A DNA stretch of 64,000 nt from Mycobacterium deserti (GTDB taxonomy: Bacteria > Actinomycetota > Actinomycetes > Mycobacteriales > Mycobacteriaceae). The stretch is from positions 806,001-870,000 of the forward strand of contig NZ_JAODWD010000003.1 of assembly GCF_025345615.1 (NCBI RefSeq), read 5' to 3'. Position numbers and translations under genes: made by a program. The stretch's first letter is position 1; the number at the start of each line of letters is the position of its first letter. Below are positions 9,746-19,945 of the stretch, one piece after another. Under the pieces are notes generated by a model. That model was not told the origin of the DNA and ran no database searches. It was given only the letters and a program-made list of their open reading frames with translations.

Positions 9746-12700
9746 CCAACGATGCCCGCGACGTGAACGAACTTCGCCGGGAGTTGATGCGCAAGCGGCT
9801 GGCCGAACGGGGACTGAAGACGGCCAGACCGGTTGAACAGACGCGCTTGCGGGCAGGGCAGCGCTACCCGCTCTCGACCGGGCAGCGGCGGATGTGGTTT
9901 CTGCAGAACCTGGATCCGTCGGACACCACCCTGAACATCTGCATCGCCTACCGGTTGACCGGCGTCGTCGATGAGCGGCGTCTGCGTCGCGCGTTCACCG
10001 ACGCGGTGGCGCGCCATTCGATTCTGCGGACCACCTACGGTGTCGATGCCGAGGGGGAGCCGTACCAGGTGGCCCACGAGAACATCGACATCGGTTGGCG
10101 GGAACGCGACCTGACCGAGCTACCCGACCCCGAGCGCGATCAGCAGCTCGAAGCGCTGGCCCGGGACGAGTTCGGAACGCCGTTCGCCCTGGTGGCGGAT
10201 GCACCACTGCGCGTCACGCTGGCGCGCACGGCAGCCGACGAGGTCGTGCTGCTCCTCGTCGCACATCACATCTGCTGGGACGACGACAGCACGGCTGTGT
10301 TCCTGTCCGATGTAAGCGCGGCTTACAACGGCATCCGACGTAGTACACCTGCCGAGGACTTCGTCGTCGTCGGTGTTTTGAACGGCCGCGGTGAACCCAG
10401 CGAGACCGATGTCGAGTACTGGCGCAACGTGCTGCGGCCCCCGCCCGAACCGTTGGTGCTTCCCGGTTCGAGCGCGGCGTCGACATCGCGGCGGGCCGAA
10501 CGCAGGACCCGTCCGCTACCCAGCCAATTGTGGTCCCGAATCGAGGCTTTCGCGCAGGAACGGCGCGCCTCACCATTCATGGTGCTGCTTGCCGCGTTCG
10601 GGGTGCTGGCCCGCCGCTACACCGGATCGACAGATTTTCTCATCTCCATTCCGGTCACCGAGCGCAGCGGCACTGCCGAAGGCGCGCTCGGCTACTTCGG
10701 TAACACCTTGCTGCTGCGCTTCGCTGCCGGCTCGCAGAACACCTTTGCCTCGTTCGTCGATTCGGTGCGCGAAACGTGCCTCGCCGGTTTCGCGCACCAA
10801 TCGGTCGGCGTCGATCGCGTCGTGCGCGAGGCGAACCCGCAGCGATCGGTCGGACGCGACGGCATGGAGCAACTCGTCCAGTTGGGCTTCAGCATGCGTA
10901 AGACCGCCACCGAGCTTGCGTTGGACGACGTCGTCGTGCGCCAACTCGAGCTGGGCGCGGTGACGGCCCAGCTGCCGCTTTCCCTTGCCGTCGTACGGGA
11001 TCCCGACGCCACCATTCTCGAACTCGAGTACCAGACGAGTGTGCTGTCCGATGCTCTCGTCGATCAGATGCTCAGTAATTTCGCGCACTTGCTCGATCAC
11101 GCGCTCAGCGAGCCGGACCGGCGCCTCACCGCCCTGGAGCTGCTCGGTGAGCGTGAGCGGGCAGCGGTGCTGGCGCAGTCGCGAGGCGAGCTCGCCGCCA
11201 CCCCGGCGACCACGATGGTCGCCATCTTCGAGGCGGCGGCCGACTCAGCCTCCGAGGCGATCGCCGTGGTCTCCGAGGAGCACCGACTCACCTACGGCGA
11301 GTTGCACCGGCGGGCGAATCGACTGGCCCGCTGGCTGATTGGGCAGGGGATCGGCGCTGAGGACGTCGTCGGCCTGCGCATGACGACGTCGACCGAGTTC
11401 ATCGTCGCCGTACTCGCGGTGCTGAAGTCCGGTGCAGGCTATCTGCCTATCGACCCGGCCTATCCGGACGAGCGAATCGATTACCTGATTGCCGACGCGC
11501 GACCCGAACTCGTCATCGGGCCCGCCGACATGGCCGAAGCCGAGCGCGTGTCGGAGACGAACTCCGACGCGGCGCTCACCGATGCCGACCGCGTGCGCCC
11601 GCTACGGCCCGAGAATCTTGCCTATGTCATCTACACCTCCGGCTCCACCGGTACGCCGAAAGGCGTTGCCGTATCGCATCGCGCGATCGCCGAGCACGTC
11701 GTGAGCTTCGTCGCCGACTGGGACATGACCGCGCAGGACCGGTTGCTCCAATCGTCGTCGGTCAGCTTCGACGCGTCGCTGCTCGACATCTTCGTGACGC
11801 TCTCGATCGGGGCTCAACTGGTGGTGCCCAAGCCCGACGCATTCGCCGACATTCCGTACGTCGCCGACCTGATCGACCGGCACCAGGTCACGGTGCTGCA
11901 CATGGTGCCGTCGATGCTGAGCACGCTGCTGCTGTTGCCGCAGGTTCGCCAATGGCGCCAGCTGCGTCTGGTACCGGTGGGCGGCGAGGCGTTGCCCAGC
12001 GAGGTCGCCGACCGGTTCGCCGACTATTTCGACGCACAGTTGCGCAACCACTACGGCCCGACAGAGGCGGTGGTCTGTTCGACGCACAAGCCGGTGCACG
12101 GGCCGCAGGGCAGCGCGGTCGTGCCGATTGGCGTACCGAACCGCAACGTATACGCCTACGTACTCGACGAGGAATTGCAGCCGGTCCCCAACGGGGTGGT
12201 CGGCGAGCTCTACCTCGGCGGTAACCAGTTGGCCCGTGGCTATCTGCGCCGGGCGGGTCTGACGGCGCAGCGCTTCATCGCCGACCCGTTCATTCCCGGT
12301 CGGCGGGTGTACCGCTCGGGAGACCTGGTGCGCCGCAACCTCTCCGGCGACCTCGAGTTCGTCGGTCGCGCCGACGAGCAGGTCAAGGTCCGCGGTTACC
12401 GGATCGAGCTCGGCGAGGTCGAGGCGGTGATCGCACGCCATCCCGCGGTGCGGCACTGTGTGGTTCTGGCGCAGGACGCCGAGGCCGGGCCGACACTGGC
12501 GGCATACGTGGTGCCTGCTGTCGGCGATGGCGGCATTGCGCCGCTGGATCTCGAGGAGGTTCGCGCCCATGCGGCGGCGGCGCTGCCGGACTACATGGTC
12601 CCAGGTGCGTACGCGGTGATCTCCGAGGTTCCGTTGACGGTCAGCGGGAAGCTGGATAAGCGGGCGCTGCCCGCGACGACGCGAATCGCGGCTCGGCGAT

Positions 12701-15700
12701 ATCGCGAGCCGACCACGGCGACCGAGCGCGGGGTGTGCGCGATCTTCGGCCGGCTGTTCGACAGCGAGGACATCAGCGTCGACGAGTCCTTCTTCGAACT
12801 CGGCGGTCACTCACTGCTGGCAGCGCGGTTGGTGGCTTTGATCAGAGCGGAATTCGACGTCGAGTTGAACGTGCGCGCGGTGTTCGACAACCCCACCCCT
12901 GCGGGACTGGCGGCTGCGCTGGCGCAGGCCGCGGCGACACGCCGGCCGGCGCTCGCCACCACGGTTCGACCGGACAAGCCGCCGCTGTCCTACTCGCAGC
13001 TGGCGATGTGGTTCCAGCACCGCCTCCGAGGTCCGAACGACGTCTTCAACCTTGCGCTGTCGCTTCGCATCAACGGTCCGCTCGACATCGAAGCGCTGAC
13101 CGCGGCGATCAACGATGTGGTGGCCCGGCACGAGGCCTTGCGCACGACCTTCGCAGAAAGCGCGGGTGTTCCTTTTCAGGTCGTTCACCCTGGGTTGGCG
13201 GTGAAGTTGACGGTGGCGGAGAGCACCGCCGAGCATGCTGATGCCAAGGTGGCCGAATTGCGGCGCCACCTCTTCCCGCTGGAATCCGGACCGCTGATCA
13301 AGCCGACGTTGTTGACTGTCGCGCCCGAGTCGCATCTGCTGCTCCTGCTTGTCCACCACATCGTCACCGACCACACCTCACTCGGCGTGATCTTCGACGA
13401 TGTCGTCGCCGCCTATCGCGCGCGAACGCGCGGCGAAACTCCGCAGTGGGACAACGTACCGGTGCAGTTCGTCGAGTACGCGGTGTGGCAACGGGAGGTG
13501 TTCGAAGCCGGAAGCGGCTGGGGTCAGGCCGAACTCGACTACTGGTCGGACGCATTGGCCGGGCTGCCCGAAGAGATACCGATGGCGGCCGATCATTCCC
13601 GTCCCCCCGTGCTGGGCACTCGCGCAGAGGTGACGACGTTCACGGTGCCGACAGCCCGGCGGGCGCAGCTCACGGCATTCGCCGAGCAGGTCGGGGCCAG
13701 CGAATTCATGGTGTACCAGGCCGCTTTTGCGGTGCTGCTGCACAAGCTCGGTGGCGGCACCGACCTGCCGATCGGCAGCCCGGTCGCATCCCGCAACGAG
13801 TTGGCGACGGCGGGCTCGAACGGACCGTTCGCCAACGTGGTGGTGCTGCGCAACGACCTGTCCGGGGATCCGAGCCTGCGCGCCACGGTGGTGCGCAGCC
13901 GCGACACGGTGCTCGATGCGCTGGCACACCAGGAACTGCCGATCGACCGGCTCGTCGAGGCGCTCAACCCGCGTCGGTCGACGTCGCGGAACCATCCGCT
14001 GTTCCAGAGTTCGATTCACTTCCGGGGTGACGATTGGGCACTCCGGCCGCGCACCCTCACCGACGAAACCAGCGTGGTGCCCGAGTCATTGGACTTCGAG
14101 GTGTCCCTGCTCGACCTGAATGTGGGCATGGACGTCAGGTCCGACGGCGGACTCGACGTGCGGGTGGTCGCCAACGCCGATCTGTACGAGCCCGAGACCG
14201 TTCGGCACCTCGGCGACGCGTTGGCCGCCGCGCTTGAAGCGTTCGCGACCACGCCCGACGCCGCCTTGTCCTCCGTGCAACTGCTGCCCGACGACATCAT
14301 GGAGCGGCTGCTCGCGCCGCCGACGGCACGCACTGGCGAGGTGTCGCAGCCCATCGCCGGGGGGTCTGTCGAGACCGAGCAGGCCCTGATCACACTGCTC
14401 GAGGAGCTTCTTGACATCACCGACGTCGAACGCGACGACAACTTCTTCGCTCTCGGCGGCGACAGCATCATCGCCGTACAGCTGTCGGCGCGCGCGACCG
14501 CACAAGGGCTGGCGCTCACCCCGTTGATGGTGTTCGAGCACATGACCGTCGCCGAATTGGCCGCCGCCGTCGACGCCGGACTGGGACAGCTTGCCGAACA
14601 GGCTGATTCACCGTCTGAGCCTGTCAACGCATCCGGTCTGGACACCGACGCGCTGGCCGCGCTCACCGGGCGTGGCAGAACCAGACGTGAGGCGCCGATG
14701 ACGTCCGCCCCGCCGCAGATCGAAGACGTTCTTGCGCTCACTCCCCTGCAGGAGGGCCTGTTCGCGCTGTACCGGCTGGCCGAGGACGGCGTCGACATCT
14801 ACACCATGCAACTGCGGGTCGACATCGACGGTCCGGTCGATGTCGCACTGTTGCGCCGCAGCGCGGAGACAATGCTGGAACGCCACCCCAATCTGCGCGC
14901 CGCCTTCTGGGACCGTGATGTCCCGAAGCCGGTGCAGATCGTGCCCGCCAAGGCCGCGCTGCCGTGGACCGAACGGACCGCTGCGCCAGCCGAGTTCGAC
15001 GCGATCGCACGATCTGAGCGGCGCCGTCGGTTCGACCTGAGTCGTGGTCCGGCGTTGCGCATCGTGCTGCTCACCGTTCCCGGTGAGACGAGACGGCGGA
15101 TGATCTTCACCGCGCATCACATCCTGATGGACGGTTGGGCACTCGCGGTCTTCTTCACCGAGATGCTCGCGATCTACCGGGCAGGCGGATCGCAGGCGAG
15201 TCTGCCAGCGCCGCGACCATACCGCGACTACATCATCTGGCTCGCGCAGCAGGACAGCGACGCGGCGCTCGCCAAATGGACTCGGTATCTGGGTGCTCTG
15301 TCCGCGCCGCTGATGATCGCCGACAGCGCGGTGCCTGCGGGCGACGGCGTGCCGGTGACAACCCGGCTCGTGTTGACCGCCGAAGACACCGCCCGCCTCC
15401 GGGCGTGGGCGGGACGGCACGGACTCACGCTGAACACGGCGGTGATGTTCGCGTGGGGCGTTGTTCTGAGCCGACTCACCGACCGCAGCGACGTCGTTTT
15501 CGGCACCATCGTGTCCGGCCGCCCGCAGAGCCTCGCCGGGGTGGAGAGCATGGTCGGGCTGTTCATCAACAGCGTTCCGGTCGCGCTCGAGGTGAGCACC
15601 ACGGCCTCCGTCGTCGATCAGTGTGTGCGGTTGCAGCGTGAGTCGTCGGCCATGCGCGACATCGGCTACCTCAGCCTGGCGGAGATTCAGCGGGCACACG

Positions 15701-18700
15701 GGCGGGGCACGCTGTTCGACAGCATGTTCGTCTTCGAGAACGCCCCGATCGACGACGCCATCGACACAATCACCACACCCGACGGCGCGAGCTTCACGCC
15801 GATCGAGGGGGAGAGCCTGACGCACTACCCGCTGACGGTCGTCTCCCATGTACTCGACGACACATTGGTGCTGCAGGTCGAGGTGCTGCCGCATGTACTG
15901 CCGCACCTTCCTGCGGCCGCACTCTGCGAGCGGTTGCGAAGCGTGCTTCTGCAATTGCCCGATATCGGCGACGAAACGCCCAACGGCCTCGACGTTCTCA
16001 CCGCGGCCGAGCGTGCCCGGCTGCCGCGACCCGGCACTGCGCCGGCGCCCGTGGACACGATCTGGGAGGCTTTCGAGCGACAGGTCCGCGCGACACCGGG
16101 CGCCGACGCCCTCACCACCAGCGGTGGTGTGCGCCTCAGCTACGCGGAACTGCACGCCGAGGCGTGCCGGTTGGCTGGCGAACTGCGTCAGCACGGGGTG
16201 GGCCCGGAATCGACGGTGGCTCTCGTCCTTCCGCGTTCGGCGCGAGCGATCGTCGCCCTATTGGCCGTGCTCGCCGCCGGCGGTGCCTACGTGCCGATCG
16301 ACGTCGCACTGCCGAACACGCGTATCGCGTCGATTGTGGCTCAGTCCGATCCGGTGCTCGCCCTGACTGAGCGGCGTCACTCCGGTCGTGTCGGTCGAGT
16401 GCCCGAGCTGGTACTCGACGACGCCGCTGTGGCGGAGCGGATCTCACGCCTAGACGCCGTCGCCGAGGCCATCCGTCGCCATCCCGAGCAGAACGCGTAC
16501 ATCATCTTCACCTCGGGCTCGACCGGAGAACCCAAGGGTGTCATCGGAACCAACGCAGCGGTCCTCGGCTACCTCGCCGACCACAGACAACGGGTGTATG
16601 TGCCTGTCGGAGAGCGGCTCGGCAGGCCGCTACGCATTGCGCACGCGTGGTCGTTGAGCTTCGACGCGTCCTGGCAGCCGATGGTCGGCCTGCTCGACGG
16701 GCACTGCGTGCACCTGTTCGACGCCGACGAGATGAAGGATGCGCTACGGCTCGTAAACGGCATGGCGTCCTTCGGTATCGACATGATCGACACCACTCCG
16801 TCCATGTTCGTCCAGCTGCACGCGGCCGGGTTACTGGATCGACCGCTTGCCGTCCTGGCTCTGGGCGGCGAAGCGGTCAATCCCGCGCTGTGGGCGCAAC
16901 TTCGGGCGTTGCCCGACACGACGGTCTTCAATTGCTATGGGCCGACCGAGTCGACGGTCGAGGCGGTGGTGGCTCCGGTCGGCCGATACGAGGCGCCGAC
17001 GATCGGCACGGCGAACGCCGGGACGTTCGCCTACATCCTCGACTCGGGATTGCGGCCGGTTCCCGACGGCGCGGTGGGGGAGCTGTACCTATCGGGTGTG
17101 CAGACGGCCCGTGGATATGCGAGCAGGCCCGATCTATCGGCGGCTCGATTCGTCGCTGACCCGTTCCGGGCAGGACACCGGATGTACCGCACCGGTGATC
17201 TGGTGCGCCGCCTGCCCCACGGCGGCCTCGCCTACCTGGGACGCGCCGACACCCAGGTCAAGATCCGCGGCTTCCGGGTGGAGATCGGCGAGATCGAGGC
17301 CGCGATGCGCGATCAACCCGGGGTGTACGACGCGGCGGTGTCGGTGGTACGCCGCAATGAAAGCACTAGCTTGGTGGGTTTCGTTGTGTGGCAGCGGAAT
17401 ACGACGGGCGAACCGTTGCTCGTACGCGCCGGGCTGATTGATCGGCTGCCGCCCTACATGGTTCCCGCCCGTGTCGTTGCTCTGCCGCAACTGCCGTTGA
17501 ACGCCAACGGCAAGTTGGACGGTCACGCCTTGGACCGGTTGGCCTCCGACGCGATCTTCAGCGGACATGGTGACGGCGCCGCGTCGGCGTCCACCGCCAC
17601 CGAGCGTGTGTTGTGCGACGTGTTCTCCGAGCAGTTCAACGCCCCCGCGCCGCACGTCGACGACGACTTCTTCTCGCTGGGCCTCGACAGCATTCTGGCG
17701 ATTTCGCTCGTCACCAAGGCGCGCCGTCGCGGCCTGATGCTCAGTCCGCGAATGATGCTTGCGAGCCCGACGATCCGTACGCTCGCGGCGGCGATCGACG
17801 CCGGTGCCGAGTCGGAGGCGTTCGTCGACGGTGGCGACTTCGGTGAAGTGCTTCCGTTGCCCATGGTGTCCTGGCTTTGCGAGCACGGGAACTATCGCCG
17901 CTTCACCCACAATTTCCTGTTGCAGCTGCCATCCGACGTCGATCGGTCGACCATCGAGGCGGTGTTGCAACTGCTTCTCGACGCGCATGACACGCTGCGG
18001 TCGGTCATCGTGGAGACCGCCGACGGGCCGCGCCTGGCGACCCGGGACCGAGGCATCGTCAGCGCCTCGGACCTGCTCACCCGCGTCGAGTTGCCCGGTG
18101 CCGGCCGGCATGAACTGTGCTCGGCCATTGGGGAATCTGCGCGAAAGGTCATCGACGAGATCGACCCGCACACGGGGCAGATGGTGCGTGCGGTGTGGTA
18201 CACCGGTGCCGAAAGCGGCGACGTGTTGCTGCTGACCGCGCATCACCTGACCGTCGACGTGGTGTCGTGGCACATCATGCTCGGCGACGTCGCCGAGGCG
18301 GTGCGGGCGCTGGGGGCGGGCGAGACGCCGAGGCCGCTGCCCGAGTTCACGTCGTACCGGCGGTGGTCGCAGATGATGTGGCAGCGCGCCGAACTGGCCG
18401 AGGTCAGGGACCAGCGCGGCTTCTGGGCCGCTGAGGTCCGCGGACCTGACCCGGCGCTGGGCCGCCGACTGCCCGACCCCACCAGGGACACATGGTCCAC
18501 CCTTCGCGTCACCCGCGTCGTCACGCCGGCCGAGGTCAGCGAGCACGTGCTGTCGGCGTCGACGAAACGCGAAGGCGCACGCGAGATCCTGCTTGCCGCC
18601 ACGGCATTGACCGTAGCGAGTTGGCGCCGCGATCGTGGACAGGACCCGTCGACCGGTGCGCTCGTCGCGCTCGAAGGTCACGGGCGCGCTGACGCCCTAT

Positions 18701-19230
18701 TGGATGCGGACACAACCAACACTGTCGGTTCCTTCATCTCCTCGTACCCGATTCGACTCGGCGTGGGGGGTGCCGCCGACGTCGAACAGGCCGAACGCCG
18801 GCGAGGTTCGGCGCGAGCGCTTCTCGACACCGTCGTCGCCCGCCTCGACGCGATCCCGAACGATGGCCTCGACTACGGCCTGCTGCGCCATGTTGTCCGG
18901 CTGCCCGAACTGCAGGACGCCTCCGAGCCCCAGATTCAATTCAGCTTCCTTGGCCGCCTGGACCTCAGCGGCGCAACCGAACAGCCGTGGTCGCTGCTCA
19001 CCGAGCCATACGTGGACGCGTTGCCGATCGCACCGGAGCCGGACCTTCCGCTGCGGTTCGCCCTACACATCAGCGCCGCCGTCGCGAACACCGGCCAGGG
19101 GTCGCAGCTGATCACCAACCTGCGGTGGAGCGACGCTCTGTTCTCGCCCGGCGACATCGACCACCTGAGCGCACTGTGGCAGCGCAGCATCGCCGCGCTG
19201 GCCGACGACTTGAGCCTCGTCCGCGACTGA
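9742..19230 (+). CDS. NRPS, C-A-T-C-T-C-A-T-E, siderophore-type
   Basis: A 3162-residue nonribosomal peptide synthetase. A short charged N-terminal helix (NELRRELMRKRLAERGL) resembles a docking segment. Domains: C1 (about 42-470, HHICWDD 175-181); A1 (490-985, TSGSTG motif from 628, FDAS Asp677); T1 (Ser1024 in GGHSLL); C2 (1075-1500, HH 1205-1206); T2 (Ser1575 in GGDSII) with no adenylation domain before it; C3 (1640-2080, HHILMDG from 1792, opening LTPLQEG as in D-specific C domains); A2 (2090-2600, TSGSTG motif from 2253, FDAS Asp2308); T3 (Ser2650 in GLDSIL); E (2700-3150, HHLTVD 2834-2839). There is no thioesterase. The middle carrier must be loaded in trans or by another A domain. Aligned by hand to GrsA, the ten specificity residues read D-A-L-H-P-G-H-V-C-K (A1) and D-A-Q-D-A-G-C-V-E-K (A2). 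A2 resembles Gln-type codes; A1 is unfamiliar. Confidence 0.9.
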   Translation: MTNDARDVNELRRELMRKRLAERGLKTARPVEQTRLRAGQRYPLSTGQRRMWFLQNLDPSDTTLNICIAYRLTGVVDERRLRRAFTDAVARHSILRTTYGVDAEGEPYQVAHENIDIGWRERDLTELPDPERDQQLEALARDEFGTPFALVADAPLRVTLARTAADEVVLLLVAHHICWDDDSTAVFLSDVSAAYNGIRRSTPAEDFVVVGVLNGRGEPSETDVEYWRNVLRPPPEPLVLPGSSAASTSRRAERRTRPLPSQLWSRIEAFAQERRASPFMVLLAAFGVLARRYTGSTDFLISIPVTERSGTAEGALGYFGNTLLLRFAAGSQNTFASFVDSVRETCLAGFAHQSVGVDRVVREANPQRSVGRDGMEQLVQLGFSMRKTATELALDDVVVRQLELGAVTAQLPLSLAVVRDPDATILELEYQTSVLSDALVDQMLSNFAHLLDHALSEPDRRLTALELLGERERAAVLAQSRGELAATPATTMVAIFEAAADSASEAIAVVSEEHRLTYGELHRRANRLARWLIGQGIGAEDVVGLRMTTSTEFIVAVLAVLKSGAGYLPIDPAYPDERIDYLIADARPELVIGPADMAEAERVSETNSDAALTDADRVRPLRPENLAYVIYTSGSTGTPKGVAVSHRAIAEHVVSFVADWDMTAQDRLLQSSSVSFDASLLDIFVTLSIGAQLVVPKPDAFADIPYVADLIDRHQVTVLHMVPSMLSTLLLLPQVRQWRQLRLVPVGGEALPSEVADRFADYFDAQLRNHYGPTEAVVCSTHKPVHGPQGSAVVPIGVPNRNVYAYVLDEELQPVPNGVVGELYLGGNQLARGYLRRAGLTAQRFIADPFIPGRRVYRSGDLVRRNLSGDLEFVGRADEQVKVRGYRIELGEVEAVIARHPAVRHCVVLAQDAEAGPTLAAYVVPAVGDGGIAPLDLEEVRAHAAAALPDYMVPGAYAVISEVPLTVSGKLDKRALPATTRIAARRYREPTTATERGVCAIFGRLFDSEDISVDESFFELGGHSLLAARLVALIRAEFDVELNVRAVFDNPTPAGLAAALAQAAATRRPALATTVRPDKPPLSYSQLAMWFQHRLRGPNDVFNLALSLRINGPLDIEALTAAINDVVARHEALRTTFAESAGVPFQVVHPGLAVKLTVAESTAEHADAKVAELRRHLFPLESGPLIKPTLLTVAPESHLLLLLVHHIVTDHTSLGVIFDDVVAAYRARTRGETPQWDNVPVQFVEYAVWQREVFEAGSGWGQAELDYWSDALAGLPEEIPMAADHSRPPVLGTRAEVTTFTVPTARRAQLTAFAEQVGASEFMVYQAAFAVLLHKLGGGTDLPIGSPVASRNELATAGSNGPFANVVVLRNDLSGDPSLRATVVRSRDTVLDALAHQELPIDRLVEALNPRRSTSRNHPLFQSSIHFRGDDWALRPRTLTDETSVVPESLDFEVSLLDLNVGMDVRSDGGLDVRVVANADLYEPETVRHLGDALAAALEAFATTPDAALSSVQLLPDDIMERLLAPPTARTGEVSQPIAGGSVETEQALITLLEELLDITDVERDDNFFALGGDSIIAVQLSARATAQGLALTPLMVFEHMTVAELAAAVDAGLGQLAEQADSPSEPVNASGLDTDALAALTGRGRTRREAPMTSAPPQIEDVLALTPLQEGLFALYRLAEDGVDIYTMQLRVDIDGPVDVALLRRSAETMLERHPNLRAAFWDRDVPKPVQIVPAKAALPWTERTAAPAEFDAIARSERRRRFDLSRGPALRIVLLTVPGETRRRMIFTAHHILMDGWALAVFFTEMLAIYRAGGSQASLPAPRPYRDYIIWLAQQDSDAALAKWTRYLGALSAPLMIADSAVPAGDGVPVTTRLVLTAEDTARLRAWAGRHGLTLNTAVMFAWGVVLSRLTDRSDVVFGTIVSGRPQSLAGVESMVGLFINSVPVALEVSTTASVVDQCVRLQRESSAMRDIGYLSLAEIQRAHGRGTLFDSMFVFENAPIDDAIDTITTPDGASFTPIEGESLTHYPLTVVSHVLDDTLVLQVEVLPHVLPHLPAAALCERLRSVLLQLPDIGDETPNGLDVLTAAERARLPRPGTAPAPVDTIWEAFERQVRATPGADALTTSGGVRLSYAELHAEACRLAGELRQHGVGPESTVALVLPRSARAIVALLAVLAAGGAYVPIDVALPNTRIASIVAQSDPVLALTERRHSGRVGRVPELVLDDAAVAERISRLDAVAEAIRRHPEQNAYIIFTSGSTGEPKGVIGTNAAVLGYLADHRQRVYVPVGERLGRPLRIAHAWSLSFDASWQPMVGLLDGHCVHLFDADEMKDALRLVNGMASFGIDMIDTTPSMFVQLHAAGLLDRPLAVLALGGEAVNPALWAQLRALPDTTVFNCYGPTESTVEAVVAPVGRYEAPTIGTANAGTFAYILDSGLRPVPDGAVGELYLSGVQTARGYASRPDLSAARFVADPFRAGHRMYRTGDLVRRLPHGGLAYLGRADTQVKIRGFRVEIGEIEAAMRDQPGVYDAAVSVVRRNESTSLVGFVVWQRNTTGEPLLVRAGLIDRLPPYMVPARVVALPQLPLNANGKLDGHALDRLASDAIFSGHGDGAASASTATERVLCDVFSEQFNAPAPHVDDDFFSLGLDSILAISLVTKARRRGLMLSPRMMLASPTIRTLAAAIDAGAESEAFVDGGDFGEVLPLPMVSWLCEHGNYRRFTHNFLLQLPSDVDRSTIEAVLQLLLDAHDTLRSVIVETADGPRLATRDRGIVSASDLLTRVELPGAGRHELCSAIGESARKVIDEIDPHTGQMVRAVWYTGAESGDVLLLTAHHLTVDVVSWHIMLGDVAEAVRALGAGETPRPLPEFTSYRRWSQMMWQRAELAEVRDQRGFWAAEVRGPDPALGRRLPDPTRDTWSTLRVTRVVTPAEVSEHVLSASTKREGAREILLAATALTVASWRRDRGQDPSTGALVALEGHGRADALLDADTTNTVGSFISSYPIRLGVGGAADVEQAERRRGSARALLDTVVARLDAIPNDGLDYGLLRHVVRLPELQDASEPQIQFSFLGRLDLSGATEQPWSLLTEPYVDALPIAPEPDLPLRFALHISAAVANTGQGSQLITNLRWSDALFSPGDIDHLSALWQRSIAALADDLSLVRD

Positions 19231-19252
19231 TCGATGTGGTAACTCCATTGCT

Positions 19253-19879
19253 GTGACCTTTGACGAGACCTACGCCGCCACCCGCGACCAGTTGCGCGGC
19301 GTCGCCGAGAGCCTGATCGCCGGCCCGCAGTACCGCGCGTCGAACACGATCCGGTTGGCCGTGCGCCCCGACGGTTTCGCCGGTGTAGCCCTTCCGGTCG
19401 CGGTGCGCGGAACCGACCTCGTCTTCCCGAATGGCACCGTCGCGCTGGCCGGGAACCTCGGCGCGATCGCCGAGGCTGCCGGCCTGGACGCCGGCCCGCC
19501 CGTCGGCGTGTACGACCTCGTCGACCCGCTGTCGACGGACACCGTCCTCGACATCGACGGCGCCGCCGCCGAGTGGATTCACCGCAGCCATTACGCCGGT
19601 GGGCACGCCCTCAAACAGGTTGTGCCTGCGCAGCATCCCGTCCTGTGGCCCGAGCACTTCGACGTCGCGGTCGTCGAGGACGAAGTGAACTACGGCGTGT
19701 CCGCGGGTGACTCGGTGCACCCGCGTCCGTACGCCTACGTCGGCCCCTGGGCCAAGCGCACCGGCCCCTTTTGGAACGCACCGTTCGGCGCGCTGTACGC
19801 GCTCGACCCCGCCGATGACGTCGACACGTTGACCGCCCGCATCGTCGAGTTCTTCGAGCGCGGCCGCGCCGCGCTCTGA
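19253..19879 (+). CDS. Conserved hypothetical protein
   Basis: A 208-residue soluble protein of unknown function, starting at GTG 19253 (MTFDETYAATRDQLRGVAES). It has no transmembrane segment, signal peptide or recognised catalytic motif. Notable patches are the repeated Trp/His region EWIHRSHYAGGHALKQ and the C-terminal YVGPWAKRTGPFWNAPFGAL. It starts 22 bases after the NRPS stop but uses its own possible leaderless -10 (TAACTC, 19239-19244). Codon use is like the core genes. It is probably the first gene on the core side of the island rather than part of siderophore synthesis. That placement is an inference from position only. Confidence 0.7.
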   Translation: MTFDETYAATRDQLRGVAESLIAGPQYRASNTIRLAVRPDGFAGVALPVAVRGTDLVFPNGTVALAGNLGAIAEAAGLDAGPPVGVYDLVDPLSTDTVLDIDGAAAEWIHRSHYAGGHALKQVVPAQHPVLWPEHFDVAVVEDEVNYGVSAGDSVHPRPYAYVGPWAKRTGPFWNAPFGALYALDPADDVDTLTARIVEFFERGRAAL

Positions 19880-19945
19880 CGCGCGAGCCGGTTTGCCCGA
19901 CCTCATTGTGGGAACACCCAGCTACAACCCGGCGTTAGGAAGATC

